From Cognatundibacterium rugosum (GTDB taxonomy: Bacteria > Pseudomonadota > Gammaproteobacteria > Burkholderiales > Burkholderiaceae_D): a stretch of DNA of 64,000 bases. Within the stretch, counting starts at the first letter, position 1. Each line of letters starts with the position of its first letter. This document shows positions 16,965-27,456 of the stretch, in pieces. The notes below the pieces were generated by a model that did not search any database, had not been told where the DNA came from, and saw nothing but the letters and a program-made list of their open reading frames with translations. Both the position numbers and the translations under genes were made by a program. The stretch covers positions 62,001-126,000 of the forward strand of contig NZ_JACOGG010000004.1 in the NCBI RefSeq assembly GCF_014284365.1, given 5' to 3'.

Positions 16965-17753
16965 CCTCTGAGGTTTAAAATTCACTCCACCCTGTTATCC
17001 ATTCTCTTCACCACAGCCTTAGCAGGGGTGCTGAGCATATCCGCCGCTGCGATTTTCTCATTCTCTCTGTTATCGAAAATGGTGGAAAGATTGGTCAGCC
17101 TGTCGGTCGGTATTATGCTGTCCACCTCTTTGCTGCATGCGCTACCGGAAGCCTTTGAATCCAAGGCCGATCCACGTACGCTGTTCGCTTGTCTGCTGGC
17201 CGGTTTGCTGGCGTTTTTCCTGCTGGAGAAAGCCGCGATACTGCGCCACTCGCACCATCATGAAGGCGATGGCCACCATCACGAACATGGGCATGATGCA
17301 CATGAGGCAGGCAAATCCGGCTGGATGATTTTGGTCGGCAATGGCATGCATAACTTCACCGATGGCATCCTGATTGCAGCGGCTTTTCTGGCGAATCCTG
17401 AACTCGGTATCGTGACAGCGTTCGCGATTATCGCGCATGAAATTCCACAGGAAATCGGTGACTTTATCGTCTTGCTCAATGCCGGTTTCAGCCGCACCCG
17501 CGCCTATCTGTACAATCTGATGACCAGCATGATGGGCGTGGTCGGTGGTGTATCAGGCTATTTTTTACTGGAGCAGGCGGCCGACTTGCTGCCCTATGTG
17601 TTGGTGCTGGCTTCTTCAGGATTTATTTATATTGCCGTCAGCGATCTGATGCCTCAAATGCAGCGCCGCGCCACACTCAAAGAAACCGTGCCCCAGGTCT
17701 TGCTGGTCACGCTGGGCATCGTGCTGGTGTTGCTGGTGACGGGTCATCACTGA
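16956..17753 (+). CDS. ZIP-family metal (zinc) transporter
   Basis: An inner-membrane ZIP transporter of about 257-265 residues with eight hydrophobic segments. A His-rich cytoplasmic loop (HSHHHEGDGHHHEHGHDAH, about 98-116) precedes the metal-site helices GNGMHNFTDG and AHEIPQEIGD, which carry the His, Asn, Asp and Glu ligands. It should import Zn2+ or similar divalent metals. No ATG lies near the N-terminus. The TTG at 16956 is canonical but sits inside the operator with no ribosome site. An in-frame ATT at 16980 follows CTGAGG by 6 bases and may be the true start. Confidence 0.88.
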   Translation: MQIPLRFKIHSTLLSILFTTALAGVLSISAAAIFSFSLLSKMVERLVSLSVGIMLSTSLLHALPEAFESKADPRTLFACLLAGLLAFFLLEKAAILRHSHHHEGDGHHHEHGHDAHEAGKSGWMILVGNGMHNFTDGILIAAAFLANPELGIVTAFAIIAHEIPQEIGDFIVLLNAGFSRTRAYLYNLMTSMMGVVGGVSGYFLLEQAADLLPYVLVLASSGFIYIAVSDLMPQMQRRATLKETVPQVLLVTLGIVLVLLVTGHH

Positions 17754-17779
17754 GACCAGACTGTGACTCAGCTCCCCAC

Positions 17780-17813
17780 AAAAAAAGCACTGTGTATCAA
17801 CAGTGCTTTTTTT
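17780..17813. terminator. Bidirectional terminator
   Basis: AAAAAAAGCACTGT, loop GTATCA, ACAGTGCTTTTTTT: a perfect 14-base inverted repeat, giving a GC-containing stem flanked by A and T runs, between convergent transporter and sulfurtransferase genes. Confidence 0.88.
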
Positions 17814-17833
17814 GTACACGGACCAATGCCGTC

Positions 17834-18688
17834 TTAACGCTCAACCGGACGCGCAGGATCGGCGCACCATTCGCTCCAGGAGCCCGGATACAAAGCCGCA
17901 CCGCGCAGGCCGGCGACTTCCAGTGCCAGCAGATTGTGGCAGGCAGTCACGCCTGAGCCGCATTGCATGATGGCGCGCGCCGGATCGCAGATCAGTTGCG
18001 CCCACTCCTGGCTTAATTGTGCGGCGGGTTTAAAGCTGCCGTCAGCTTGCAGATTATCTTTGAAGAAGCGGTTTTTGGCGCCAGGAATATGGCCACCGAC
18101 CGGGTCCATGGTTTCATTTTCACCGCGGAAGCGATCCGGCGCACGCGCATCAATCACGATGCGTTCTGCACTCTCCAGATTGGCTAGCACCTGCGCCACG
18201 CTGACCTGGGTAACCAGGCTGGACTGTACCTGAATATTACCTGGAGCACGGCTCACTTGCTCTGTGCTGAGTGCATAACCAGCGGACTGCCAGGCCGGTA
18301 TACCACCATCCAGCACGGCAACCCCAGCATGACCTATCCAGCGCAGCATCCACCACAGGCGCGCAGCAAACATGCCGCCATGGGCATCCACCGCCACCAC
18401 TTGGGTATCTGCATTGACGCCCAGCTGACGCAGGCTGGCGGCAAAGTCTTCTGCATCCGGTAAAGGATGGCGGCCGCGGAATACGCCATCAGCGCCAGTT
18501 TTAGCAGCCGACAACACCTGATCCAGGTGCACAAACTGCGCACCAGGCAAATGTCCGGCAGCAAATGCGCGGGTGCCGGCATCAGCATCAGTCAAATCAT
18601 GGCGGCAATCCAGAATGATGGTATTGCTCTGTGCTGCAGAGTCAATCAAAGCGGCCAGTTGGCCAGCACGGATTAAGCTGGTGTACAT
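17834..18688 (-). CDS. sseA: 3-mercaptopyruvate sulfurtransferase (two rhodanese domains)
   Basis: A 284-residue tandem rhodanese. The C-terminal domain carries the persulfide Cys C243 in CGSGVTA, the loop typical of 3-mercaptopyruvate rather than thiosulfate sulfurtransferases. The inactive N-terminal domain has VVAVDAHGGMFAARLWWML, with no Cys. It transfers sulfur from mercaptopyruvate to thiol or cyanide acceptors in the cytoplasm. Its size matches E. coli SseA (281). AAGGGG lies about 7 bases before the ATG. It is monocistronic, facing the ZIP gene. Confidence 0.9.
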   Translation of the reverse strand: MYTSLIRAGQLAALIDSAAQSNTIILDCRHDLTDADAGTRAFAAGHLPGAQFVHLDQVLSAAKTGADGVFRGRHPLPDAEDFAASLRQLGVNADTQVVAVDAHGGMFAARLWWMLRWIGHAGVAVLDGGIPAWQSAGYALSTEQVSRAPGNIQVQSSLVTQVSVAQVLANLESAERIVIDARAPDRFRGENETMDPVGGHIPGAKNRFFKDNLQADGSFKPAAQLSQEWAQLICDPARAIMQCGSGVTACHNLLALEVAGLRGAALYPGSWSEWCADPARPVER

Positions 18689-18768
18689 CGTTTCCCCTTA
18701 GATGAAGAATGAAGACATGATGCAGACGAGCGGCTTGCTGGCCTACTCAGTCGCAATCGGATCAGGTG

Positions 18769-19662
18769 CTACTCAGGTAGCACTTTAGCAGGACTATTGC
18801 GTGCATTGTAAAAACTGGCCAGACAACCACTGCACAGTATCACGACGATGCCGGCCCAACTGAGCCAGGACAAACTGTCATGCCAGATCAGCACATCCCA
18901 GATACTGGAAAAGACAATGCCCAGATATTGCAGATTTGCAGTCAGCAAGGTGTTACCCAAGCGGTAGGCACGTGTCATCGCCATTTGGGCGAGTGCCGCC
19001 GTAATGCCGATGGCCAGCAACAGCAAAGCACCCTGCCCTGTATGTGCATGCCAGCCCACACCGCCAGCCAATGCGCTCAGGCTCACCCCAAGAAACCCGG
19101 CGACCGCACAGGTCAGTGAAAAATAGAACACCACGCGGTATTCCGGCTCGCCAGCCACGCCCATTTGCCTGACCTGCAGATAGGCCAGAGCCGCCAGCAT
19201 GCCGGACACCAGCGCAATCACGCCACCCAGCCACTGATCTGCATGGATCGTTGGTCTGAGCAGCAAAATGACACCGCCAAAACCCAGCAATATCGCCGCC
19301 ACCAAACGCCAGTCCAGCTGTTGTTCACGCAGTCGCCAGGCACGTAAGAACAAGAAGGCGGCAATCCAGACTGCGGACATATAGTTCAGCGTAACCGCCA
19401 TCGCCAGTGGCAAGCGACCTATCGCGTAAAACCACATCCACAGCGCAGCCACGCCGACCAGACCACGCCATAAATGACTGCCCGGCATGGTCGTACGCAG
19501 AGTGCCGCGCTGAACCCGTATCAGTGCTAACAGCAGCAGACTGCCGATCAGGCCTCGGTAAGACACAATTTCTGCAGTTGCATAGTGAGCAGAAGCGAGT
19601 TTGACGCAGACGCCCATCAGTGAAAACAACAGACTGGCGACCAGCATCCATAAAGATTGCAT
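18769..19662 (-). CDS. EamA/DMT-superfamily transporter
   Basis: An inner-membrane drug/metabolite transporter of 297 residues with ten hydrophobic helices in two EamA repeats. The start at MQSLWMLVASLLFSLMGV is preferred because GGAGAAA lies 6 bases upstream and it begins directly with helix 1; a longer frame to 19740 adds only a polar leader. These proteins usually export metabolites or drugs, and the substrate is unknown. It lies between the sulfurtransferase and Rieske oxygenase genes on the same strand, with gaps near 80 and 175 bases. Confidence 0.85.
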   Translation of the reverse strand: MQSLWMLVASLLFSLMGVCVKLASAHYATAEIVSYRGLIGSLLLLALIRVQRGTLRTTMPGSHLWRGLVGVAALWMWFYAIGRLPLAMAVTLNYMSAVWIAAFLFLRAWRLREQQLDWRLVAAILLGFGGVILLLRPTIHADQWLGGVIALVSGMLAALAYLQVRQMGVAGEPEYRVVFYFSLTCAVAGFLGVSLSALAGGVGWHAHTGQGALLLLAIGITAALAQMAMTRAYRLGNTLLTANLQYLGIVFSSIWDVLIWHDSLSWLSWAGIVVILCSGCLASFYNARNSPAKVLPE

Positions 19663-19838
19663 TTCTATTTCTCCGCTCACCTCGGGCGAGCTGCGCTTCA
19701 CCGAGGCATTCAACAAATTCAGGCAACATGATTGCGGCACTCGGTCGCCACAAACGTTTGCTTCAGGATGAAAAAGAGGCGCATAGCAAATGCCAGCGCC
19801 TCTTCATTTTTGACCGCATACGACAACACGATGCGAAA

Positions 19839-20939
19839 TCAGAATGTCATGTTACGACGATACCATTCGTGGAAATGCTGCATGCCATCTTCCATCGGTG
19901 ACTGATAGGGTCCGACTTCATTTTCTCCGCGTTCCAGCAGGATCTTACGACCTGCATCCATGCGCATCCCGATTTCATCGTCTTCTATGCAGGTTTCCAT
20001 ATATGCTGCGCGCTCTGCTGCGATGAAATCACGTTCGAACAAAACGATTTCTTCAGGATAGTAAAACTCCACCACATTGCGGGTTTTACCCGTTGTAGTT
20101 GGCCACAGCGTGGACACCACCAGCACATGCGGATACCATTCGACCATGATATTCGGATACAGCGTGAGCCAGATCGCGCCGTATTTCGGCGCTTCACCAT
20201 TGCGGAACTTCAGCAATTGCTCCTGCCACTGACGATAAACGGGTGAGCCGGATTTGAGCAGACCACTGTTCACGCCCACGGTTTGTACACTGTAGTCTTC
20301 ACCGAATTCCCAGCGTAAATCATCGCAAGAGACGAAACTGCCCAGGCCAGGATGGAAAGGCTCAACGTGATAATCTTCCAGATACACCTCAATGAAGGTT
20401 TTCCAGTTGTATTCACATTCATGCACCTCCACATGATCCAGCATATAGCCGCTGAAATCGAGGTCCTTGGTCACACTCAGTTGCGCCATGCGCTCCATCA
20501 CGTTATAACCATTTTGCTCGAACAGCAAACCATTCCAGTTCTGTAATGGAGTGCGTTTCAGATTCATACAAGGCGTATCTGAAAAGTGCGGCGCACCGAT
20601 CAGCTCACCTTTGAGATCATAGGTCCAGCGATGTAAAGGACAGACGATATTATTCGTATTGCCGCGCCCATTGAACATCAATGCCTGGCGGTGACGGCAG
20701 ACATTCGACATCAGCTCTATGCCCTGTGCATGACGCACCAGCATGCGGCCTTCATTTTCAGACTGTAAAGTAGCAAAGTCACCTACGTTAGGAACCATCA
20801 GTTCGTGGCCCACGTAGCGAGGACCTGCCTGGAACAAATCCTTGATTTCACGCTGCAAAAGCGTCTCATCAAAATAGACGTGTACCGGAAGTTGCGCGTC
20901 AGAACGCGCTAATGTAGACAAAGAAGCCAGATCGGACAT
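19839..20939 (-). CDS. Rieske-type ring-hydroxylating oxygenase, alpha-subunit-like
   Basis: A 366-residue oxygenase. The Rieske [2Fe-2S] ligands are CRH at about 76-78 and CPLH about 18 residues later. The C-terminal SRPBCC domain has the mononuclear iron motif EDYHVEPFH. The family includes aromatic dioxygenases and choline- or carnitine-type monooxygenases. No reductase, ferredoxin or beta-subunit gene is nearby, so electrons must come from a partner encoded elsewhere. MSDLASL is chosen as start because a G-rich sequence precedes it and the longer upstream frame looks noncoding. The substrate is unknown. Confidence 0.87.
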   Translation of the reverse strand: MSDLASLSTLARSDAQLPVHVYFDETLLQREIKDLFQAGPRYVGHELMVPNVGDFATLQSENEGRMLVRHAQGIELMSNVCRHRQALMFNGRGNTNNIVCPLHRWTYDLKGELIGAPHFSDTPCMNLKRTPLQNWNGLLFEQNGYNVMERMAQLSVTKDLDFSGYMLDHVEVHECEYNWKTFIEVYLEDYHVEPFHPGLGSFVSCDDLRWEFGEDYSVQTVGVNSGLLKSGSPVYRQWQEQLLKFRNGEAPKYGAIWLTLYPNIMVEWYPHVLVVSTLWPTTTGKTRNVVEFYYPEEIVLFERDFIAAERAAYMETCIEDDEIGMRMDAGRKILLERGENEVGPYQSPMEDGMQHFHEWYRRNMTF

Positions 20940-22557
<1,618 letters not shown>

Positions 22558-22588
22558 TTGACAGCGACACTCTGACGGAGCCGGCAGC

Positions 22589-23539
22589 ATGAAAACACTG
22601 AGCAGGACACTTGGTTTAGCGGCGTTAGGCAGCGCCGCTTTTTTCGCTTTCTGGAACACTAAACTCACTGACCAACAGGACAGAGCTCAGCTAACGGCAC
22701 CAGATACCCACTTGTCTTTCGTGCGCTCTATGGACGGAACACAAACCGATGGCAAGCTCGAAGAAGCGCGAGGCGAGCTGGTGGTCAATGCCGAATTACG
22801 ATTGATGTTCGATTACTATCTGGCCGCTACCGGAGAAAAATCACTGGCTGAGATTCGTCAGGAAATCGAAAAAGTGCTGGATCAGCGCTTACCTCCGCAT
22901 GCGGCTTCACAAGCTAAACAATTACTGAGCCGCTATCTGCAATATAAAACGGCCTTATTTGATAGTGAAAAACAGCTGGGACAGAACGTTCAATCAGCCA
23001 CCATGATGGCGACAGCCATGCGCACACGCTGGCAGGCGATGCAAAATCTGCGACTGCAGTATTTCAGCGCCAAAGAAAGTCAGGCGATGTTTGGCTTCGA
23101 TGACGCGTATGATCTGGATGCCATTGCGCGGCTAGAGATAGCGAATAACCGCGCACTGACGGAAGCTGAAAAGCAAATGCGTTTGCGCACGCTGGATGAC
23201 AACTTACCAGCGGACCTGAAAGAAGCGAAAAACGCACCATTGCAAGTGATACGCCTGGAAGAACAGGCAAACGCGATGCGTCAACAAGGTGCCAGCGAAG
23301 ATGATGTGTATCGTATGCGCGCCGCTACCATCAGCCCGGACGCGGCAAACCGCCTAGCACAAGTGGACCGCGAGGAAGCCGATTGGAAATCACGGATACA
23401 GCGTTATCTGAATGAACGCCGCAGCCTGATCAACATGGGAATGAACGAAGTACAGCTATCCCTATCCATACAAGAACTCAGAAATCGTTATTTCAGCAGC
23501 CAAGAACAATTACGCTTGCCGGCCTATGAAGAACAATAA
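22589..23539 (+). CDS. lifO: Lipase-specific foldase (secretion chaperone)
   Basis: A 316-residue steric chaperone (Lif/LimA/LipB) that folds the lipase encoded 31 bases upstream. It has an N-terminal membrane anchor (LGLAALGSAAFFAFW, about 8-22) and a periplasmic, helix-rich body. Both family motifs are recognisable. The SLxGTxxDG block is present as SMDGTQTDG (47-55), and the RxxFDY foldase motif as RLMFDYYL (71-78), where Tyr and Phe are functionally required in homologues. It is co-transcribed with the lipase gene. The gene is also known as lipB, limA or act. Confidence 0.92.
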   Translation: MKTLSRTLGLAALGSAAFFAFWNTKLTDQQDRAQLTAPDTHLSFVRSMDGTQTDGKLEEARGELVVNAELRLMFDYYLAATGEKSLAEIRQEIEKVLDQRLPPHAASQAKQLLSRYLQYKTALFDSEKQLGQNVQSATMMATAMRTRWQAMQNLRLQYFSAKESQAMFGFDDAYDLDAIARLEIANNRALTEAEKQMRLRTLDDNLPADLKEAKNAPLQVIRLEEQANAMRQQGASEDDVYRMRAATISPDAANRLAQVDREEADWKSRIQRYLNERRSLINMGMNEVQLSLSIQELRNRYFSSQEQLRLPAYEEQ

Positions 23540-23645
23540 AATGGATGCACAGATGCCTGGGGCGATCTCATTCCACTTTTGTGATCGCTGTGATCCACTT
23601 GTCTGCTGAAGTGTTTCTGAAGTGGCTGATATGGCAGAAAACAGC

Positions 23646-25892
23646 TCAGTTTGGCGTGAGAGTTGCACGGCAATCCGGCTCAGCGTCTGGCTCAGTGCCT
23701 GGCAAATCAGGTGCTGCAGCAGGAGTGGTTTCGTCGGGCTGCAAACTGCCAAGCGCCTCCATCAGAGCGCGGTCCACCACTTTGTCGAGTTCCAGCAAAC
23801 GGGCTTTCTGTTCGCGGAAAGCTTGTTGTAACTGCTTGACCGGCAATGAAAAGTTTTGCTCTTTTTGACTGGAAGTGAAAATAAATAAGCTGCGCATGGG
23901 ACTGACCCAGGCCAGTCTGACCTTGACCGGCGCTGCAGCTGGCTGCTGTAACTCAATCCAGACACCGCGCTCCAGACTATCGACCAACATCACCGCCGGA
24001 TCTTCCTCCGCTACGGCTTGTTGCTCAGCCTGTTGCTGTGCTTTTTTCTCTGCCTCAGCCCGTTTCTCCAGCCTGCGCTCTGCCGCATGCTGTGCCGCCT
24101 CGACTGCAATTTCTAATTGCTTATCCGGCGACAGTTCCAACGGTGCCCGCACAATCGAGGCATGGCATTCGGCCAACTCTGCGAAAAAGCGTACGCGGTC
24201 AGCATCTTCCCATTTGATCAGACTGAGCCATTTATTCAGACGTGCCAAAATCGCTGGCAAACGGTTGAGTAACTCTTGTCTGTCCTGCAGGGTAATCTTA
24301 GGCTTCACACTCCAGATCAAATCATCCATGGTGCGAATTGCATCTTCCACCGCCTGCGGTTTTTCTTCTTTGACGCTGTAAGCCAGGGTCAACACCTTGG
24401 TCCAGCGGTTTTCCAGGAAGGTTTCGACAAAAGCGACCACTTCGCCACTACCGACGCGCACCGCCACAGTCTGGGTCGCAGTCATACTGGCTTGCTTGAT
24501 TTTTTCTTTACGCAATGCAGTCTGTATCGGTGCCTGCAACGCCTGCTCACTGGCCTGCTCTTCCTTCGCAATGAAGGCTTCCAGATCATTCACGACTTCT
24601 TCAAACAGCGCAACTTCCTGATCGAACTCATCACTGACACGCTGCACATTACGCTGCATGGTCTGGAATAAGGGATCTTGTTGCGCCTGTTGTGCATTGA
24701 CGGCCGGGCTATAGCGCGACAACAAATCGATCAGACGACGGGCCGGATGATGCTCGTTAAAGAAGAATTCCTTATCGAGCATCGCCGCTTTCAGCACAGG
24801 AATCTGCAAGACAGAAATCAGCTCTTTTACCTGTGCCGGAATAGTTTGATTGCGGAATACATTGTCAAACACCTGCGACAATAAATCCAGCGTCTGCTTT
24901 TCGACACCGGTAGCAAACATGTCCGGTACCTGCTCGCGCATTTGTGACAGACGCAGCACATCTTTGGCTTCCGACATCAGTTGGCGGAATTGCAGACTTT
25001 TTTGAAATTCGGATAGCTGCTGTAAAGTCGCACCGGAGACGCCCGCAGCCCCCCCCGTCATGCCGCTGTACGCGTTCCCGCTCTGCACCGCGTTCTGCGC
25101 TGCGCCTTGCGCAAAGTACTGGCGTAATTTTCCTTCGGTTGCAGTGGCTGCAACGGCCTCGTCCTGATCATCCAGCTTTTTCTGACGCTGGCGACGAATG
25201 CGATACGACTCCTGCAGATCTGGCAACACACCTTTAGCGACCAGTGCCTGATTTAATTCCGCCAGAATAGGTTCGAGGTCAAACAGGATATCGGGGCGCA
25301 ATAAAGACAGCACCAGTTCATGGGTTCCGGTCTCAGGATCGAACTGACACCAGGCCTGATGCAGCGTGGTGAGCAATAATTCGGGACGAAACGGGTTTTG
25401 CGCAATACTTAAGGCTTCTTTTTGCATCAAGTGTGCAATACGCATATTGAGCGCCGCATACTGCTCCGCATTATCGAGCTCTATGCTGCGACTGACACGG
25501 CTCAGTGCCAGTTTTTTATCCATCTCTTCATAAGATACCAGGCTCAGGTCCGGCTCCATCATGAGCTTCTTTTCCGGTTGCGCCACACGCTGCGGCAACA
25601 ATAGCTGATCAATATCTGCACGCAAGGCTTTTTCTATGTCAGCCGCAACCAGATAATAAAAAGCATAGGCATTTTTTTTCAGCAGTTGCCCGGCATGAAA
25701 ACTCAGATTCGCTTCGCGCGAATCCTGACTAGTCTCGGACAAGGCCAGAAAGGCTGCCGATAAGCGCACCGACATTGTCTCAATTTGCGCTCCCACCAGA
25801 TGTGCCACGATAGGCACCAATGCACGCAGCAGCTCACCAGCGGGCGGATTAACGCCAGCTAAAGATCCGGTATGCTGATGCTGAGTAGGCAT
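23646..25892 (-). CDS. DUF1631 family protein
   Basis: A large (748-residue) cytoplasmic protein matching the DUF1631 family of beta- and gammaproteobacteria, whose molecular role is unestablished. It is helix-rich and Gln/Glu/Lys-rich, with a likely coiled coil near 600-640 (EAAQHAAERRLEKRAEAEKK) before a PilZ-like beta region (GVWIELQQPAAAPVKVRLAWVSPMRSLFIFTS) at about 655-690. The PilZ resemblance is my reading and would suggest c-di-GMP sensing if correct. It is convergent with the lipase genes and divergent from xseB. No clear ribosome site precedes the ATG. Confidence 0.75.
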   Translation of the reverse strand: MPTQHQHTGSLAGVNPPAGELLRALVPIVAHLVGAQIETMSVRLSAAFLALSETSQDSREANLSFHAGQLLKKNAYAFYYLVAADIEKALRADIDQLLLPQRVAQPEKKLMMEPDLSLVSYEEMDKKLALSRVSRSIELDNAEQYAALNMRIAHLMQKEALSIAQNPFRPELLLTTLHQAWCQFDPETGTHELVLSLLRPDILFDLEPILAELNQALVAKGVLPDLQESYRIRRQRQKKLDDQDEAVAATATEGKLRQYFAQGAAQNAVQSGNAYSGMTGGAAGVSGATLQQLSEFQKSLQFRQLMSEAKDVLRLSQMREQVPDMFATGVEKQTLDLLSQVFDNVFRNQTIPAQVKELISVLQIPVLKAAMLDKEFFFNEHHPARRLIDLLSRYSPAVNAQQAQQDPLFQTMQRNVQRVSDEFDQEVALFEEVVNDLEAFIAKEEQASEQALQAPIQTALRKEKIKQASMTATQTVAVRVGSGEVVAFVETFLENRWTKVLTLAYSVKEEKPQAVEDAIRTMDDLIWSVKPKITLQDRQELLNRLPAILARLNKWLSLIKWEDADRVRFFAELAECHASIVRAPLELSPDKQLEIAVEAAQHAAERRLEKRAEAEKKAQQQAEQQAVAEEDPAVMLVDSLERGVWIELQQPAAAPVKVRLAWVSPMRSLFIFTSSQKEQNFSLPVKQLQQAFREQKARLLELDKVVDRALMEALGSLQPDETTPAAAPDLPGTEPDAEPDCRATLTPN

Positions 25893-26067
25893 GATTAGGA
25901 ATGCAAATTGAACTGGTGATGTTGTCTGCCCTACCCGGCGGGCATGAAAAACCTTGCCTGGATAAGAAATAATTGAAACTCAGAGGTGAAAATCCATGTT
26001 TTTTTGATAAAATCCACTGGATACCATGCTGTATGACACCTGCATCTGACCGAACTATATACACTTA

Positions 26068-26170
26068 ATTTCCACATGGAAATGTTTGAAACGCAATTCC
26101 ACTTCTTTTTTCAGTGTAATTCGGTTTTCCCCAACATTAGCATTTCCGATTTGAAACTGTGGTTTCAAAT
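26068..26170. promoter_or_regulatory. Dyads in the DUF1631/xseB divergent region
   Basis: The 400-base gap 25893-26292 has no gene. It holds two inverted repeats: ATTTCCA-CA-TGGAAAT (26068-26083) and ATTTGAAAC-TGTG-GTTTCAAAT (26149-26170). A TAAAAT box at about 26231 could be the -10 of the xseB-ispA-dxs promoter. The dyads are candidate operators or cruciforms; I assign no regulator. Confidence 0.45.
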
Positions 26171-26292
26171 TGTAAGCAAATGCACTTTGAATTTGCATGG
26201 TTTTCGTACTGACAGCAGCAGCTTTGCTCTAAAATAGACGGTTAATTAAATTTTGTGTCATAAGACGCCGTTTTCAACATCTTCATCATTCT

Positions 26293-26559
26293 ATGCCCAA
26301 GAAAAATCCAGACTCTCACGCCTCTGCGGCCAGCCAGCCAGCCAGCTTTGAAGCTGCGATGGCGGAACTGAGTCAGCTGGTACAGCAGATGGAAAACGGC
26401 AATCTGCCGTTAGAGGCCTCTGTGACCGCCTACCAGCGAGGTTCAGAATTAATCCGGTTCTGTGCCAGTCAGCTCGAAAAAGTTGAACAACAAGTCAAAG
26501 TCCTGGAGGCGGGCGTACTCAAACCTTTTAATGTCGATCACGACGAGGAACTTGCATGA
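26293..26559 (+). CDS. xseB: Exodeoxyribonuclease VII small subunit
   Basis: An 88-residue subunit that joins XseA to degrade single-stranded DNA to oligonucleotides. The family block FEAAMAELSQLVQQMENGNL followed by PLEASVTAYQRGSELIRFC is clear. The N-terminal 20 residues are polar and variable. The stop overlaps the ispA ATG by 4 bases, the classic xseB-ispA-dxs order of proteobacteria. Confidence 0.95.
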   Translation: MPKKNPDSHASAASQPASFEAAMAELSQLVQQMENGNLPLEASVTAYQRGSELIRFCASQLEKVEQQVKVLEAGVLKPFNVDHDEELA

Positions 26560-27443
26560 GCCAGGATTTCCAGACTTGGATGAAACACACCCAGCACACT
26601 TGCGAGCAGGCTTTAGATGAACTGATCCCTGGCACAGACGCCACACCACAGCAATTGCACGAAGCCATGCGCTATACCGCGTTAGATGGCGGCAAACGCG
26701 TGCGTCCTTTGCTGGTGTATGCAGCAGGGCAGTTGTTTGATGCCCCCCCTGAATTACTCAAACGTGCTGCAGCGGCAGTGGAAATGATACATGTCTACTC
26801 GCTGGTGCATGATGATATGCCGTGCATGGATGACGATGATCTGCGCCGTGGCAAACCCACTGTACACATCCGTTACAACGAAGCGACTGCCTTACTGGTC
26901 GGTGATGCATTGCAGGCGCAGGCCTTCATCACCTTGTCCGAAGGCCCCGGCGATGCCGCGAACAAACTGGCTATGGTAAAGGTACTGGCTCAGGCTTCCG
27001 GTTCGCTCGGTATGTGCGGTGGTCAGGCCATCGATCTGGCCAGCGTAGGACTGGCTCTCAGCCGCGAACAACTTGAACAGATGCACAGACTGAAAACTGG
27101 CGCGCTGCTGCGTGCATCGGTCATGCTGGGCGCTATCTGTGGCAAATTACCCGATGCGACAGAAACAGAAGCGTTGCATGCGTATGCGGGTGCCATCGGT
27201 CTCGCCTTTCAGGTAGTGGACGATATTCTGGATGCGACTGCGGACTCAGCCACCCTGGGTAAAACCGCAGGAAAAGATGCTGCCGATAACAAGCCGACTT
27301 ATGTGAGCCTGCTTGGTCTGGATGCCTCACGTCAACTGGCTGGCCAATTGTGCCGTGACGCTCATAAGGCCCTGTTGCCCTTTGGTGAGAAGGCACACTA
27401 CTTGCATGATCTGGCCGATCTGATCGTACAAAGACAAGCGTAA
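26556..27443 (+). CDS. ispA: Farnesyl diphosphate synthase
   Basis: A 295-residue polyprenyl synthase that condenses IPP with DMAPP and GPP to make farnesyl diphosphate. The first Asp-rich motif [10 protein letters not shown] (86-95) and second motif DDILD bind Mg2+-diphosphate, and GGKRVRP is the IPP-binding region. The length matches E. coli IspA (299). It overlaps xseB by ATGA and is followed 13 bases later by dxs, so isoprenoid precursor and chain synthesis are co-expressed. Confidence 0.95.
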   Translation: MSQDFQTWMKHTQHTCEQALDELIPGTDATPQQLHEAMRYTALDGGKRVRPLLVYAAGQLFDAPPELLKRAAAAVEMIHVYSLVHDDMPCMDDDDLRRGKPTVHIRYNEATALLVGDALQAQAFITLSEGPGDAANKLAMVKVLAQASGSLGMCGGQAIDLASVGLALSREQLEQMHRLKTGALLRASVMLGAICGKLPDATETEALHAYAGAIGLAFQVVDDILDATADSATLGKTAGKDAADNKPTYVSLLGLDASRQLAGQLCRDAHKALLPFGEKAHYLHDLADLIVQRQA

Positions 27444-27456
27444 ACCGCGACCCACT

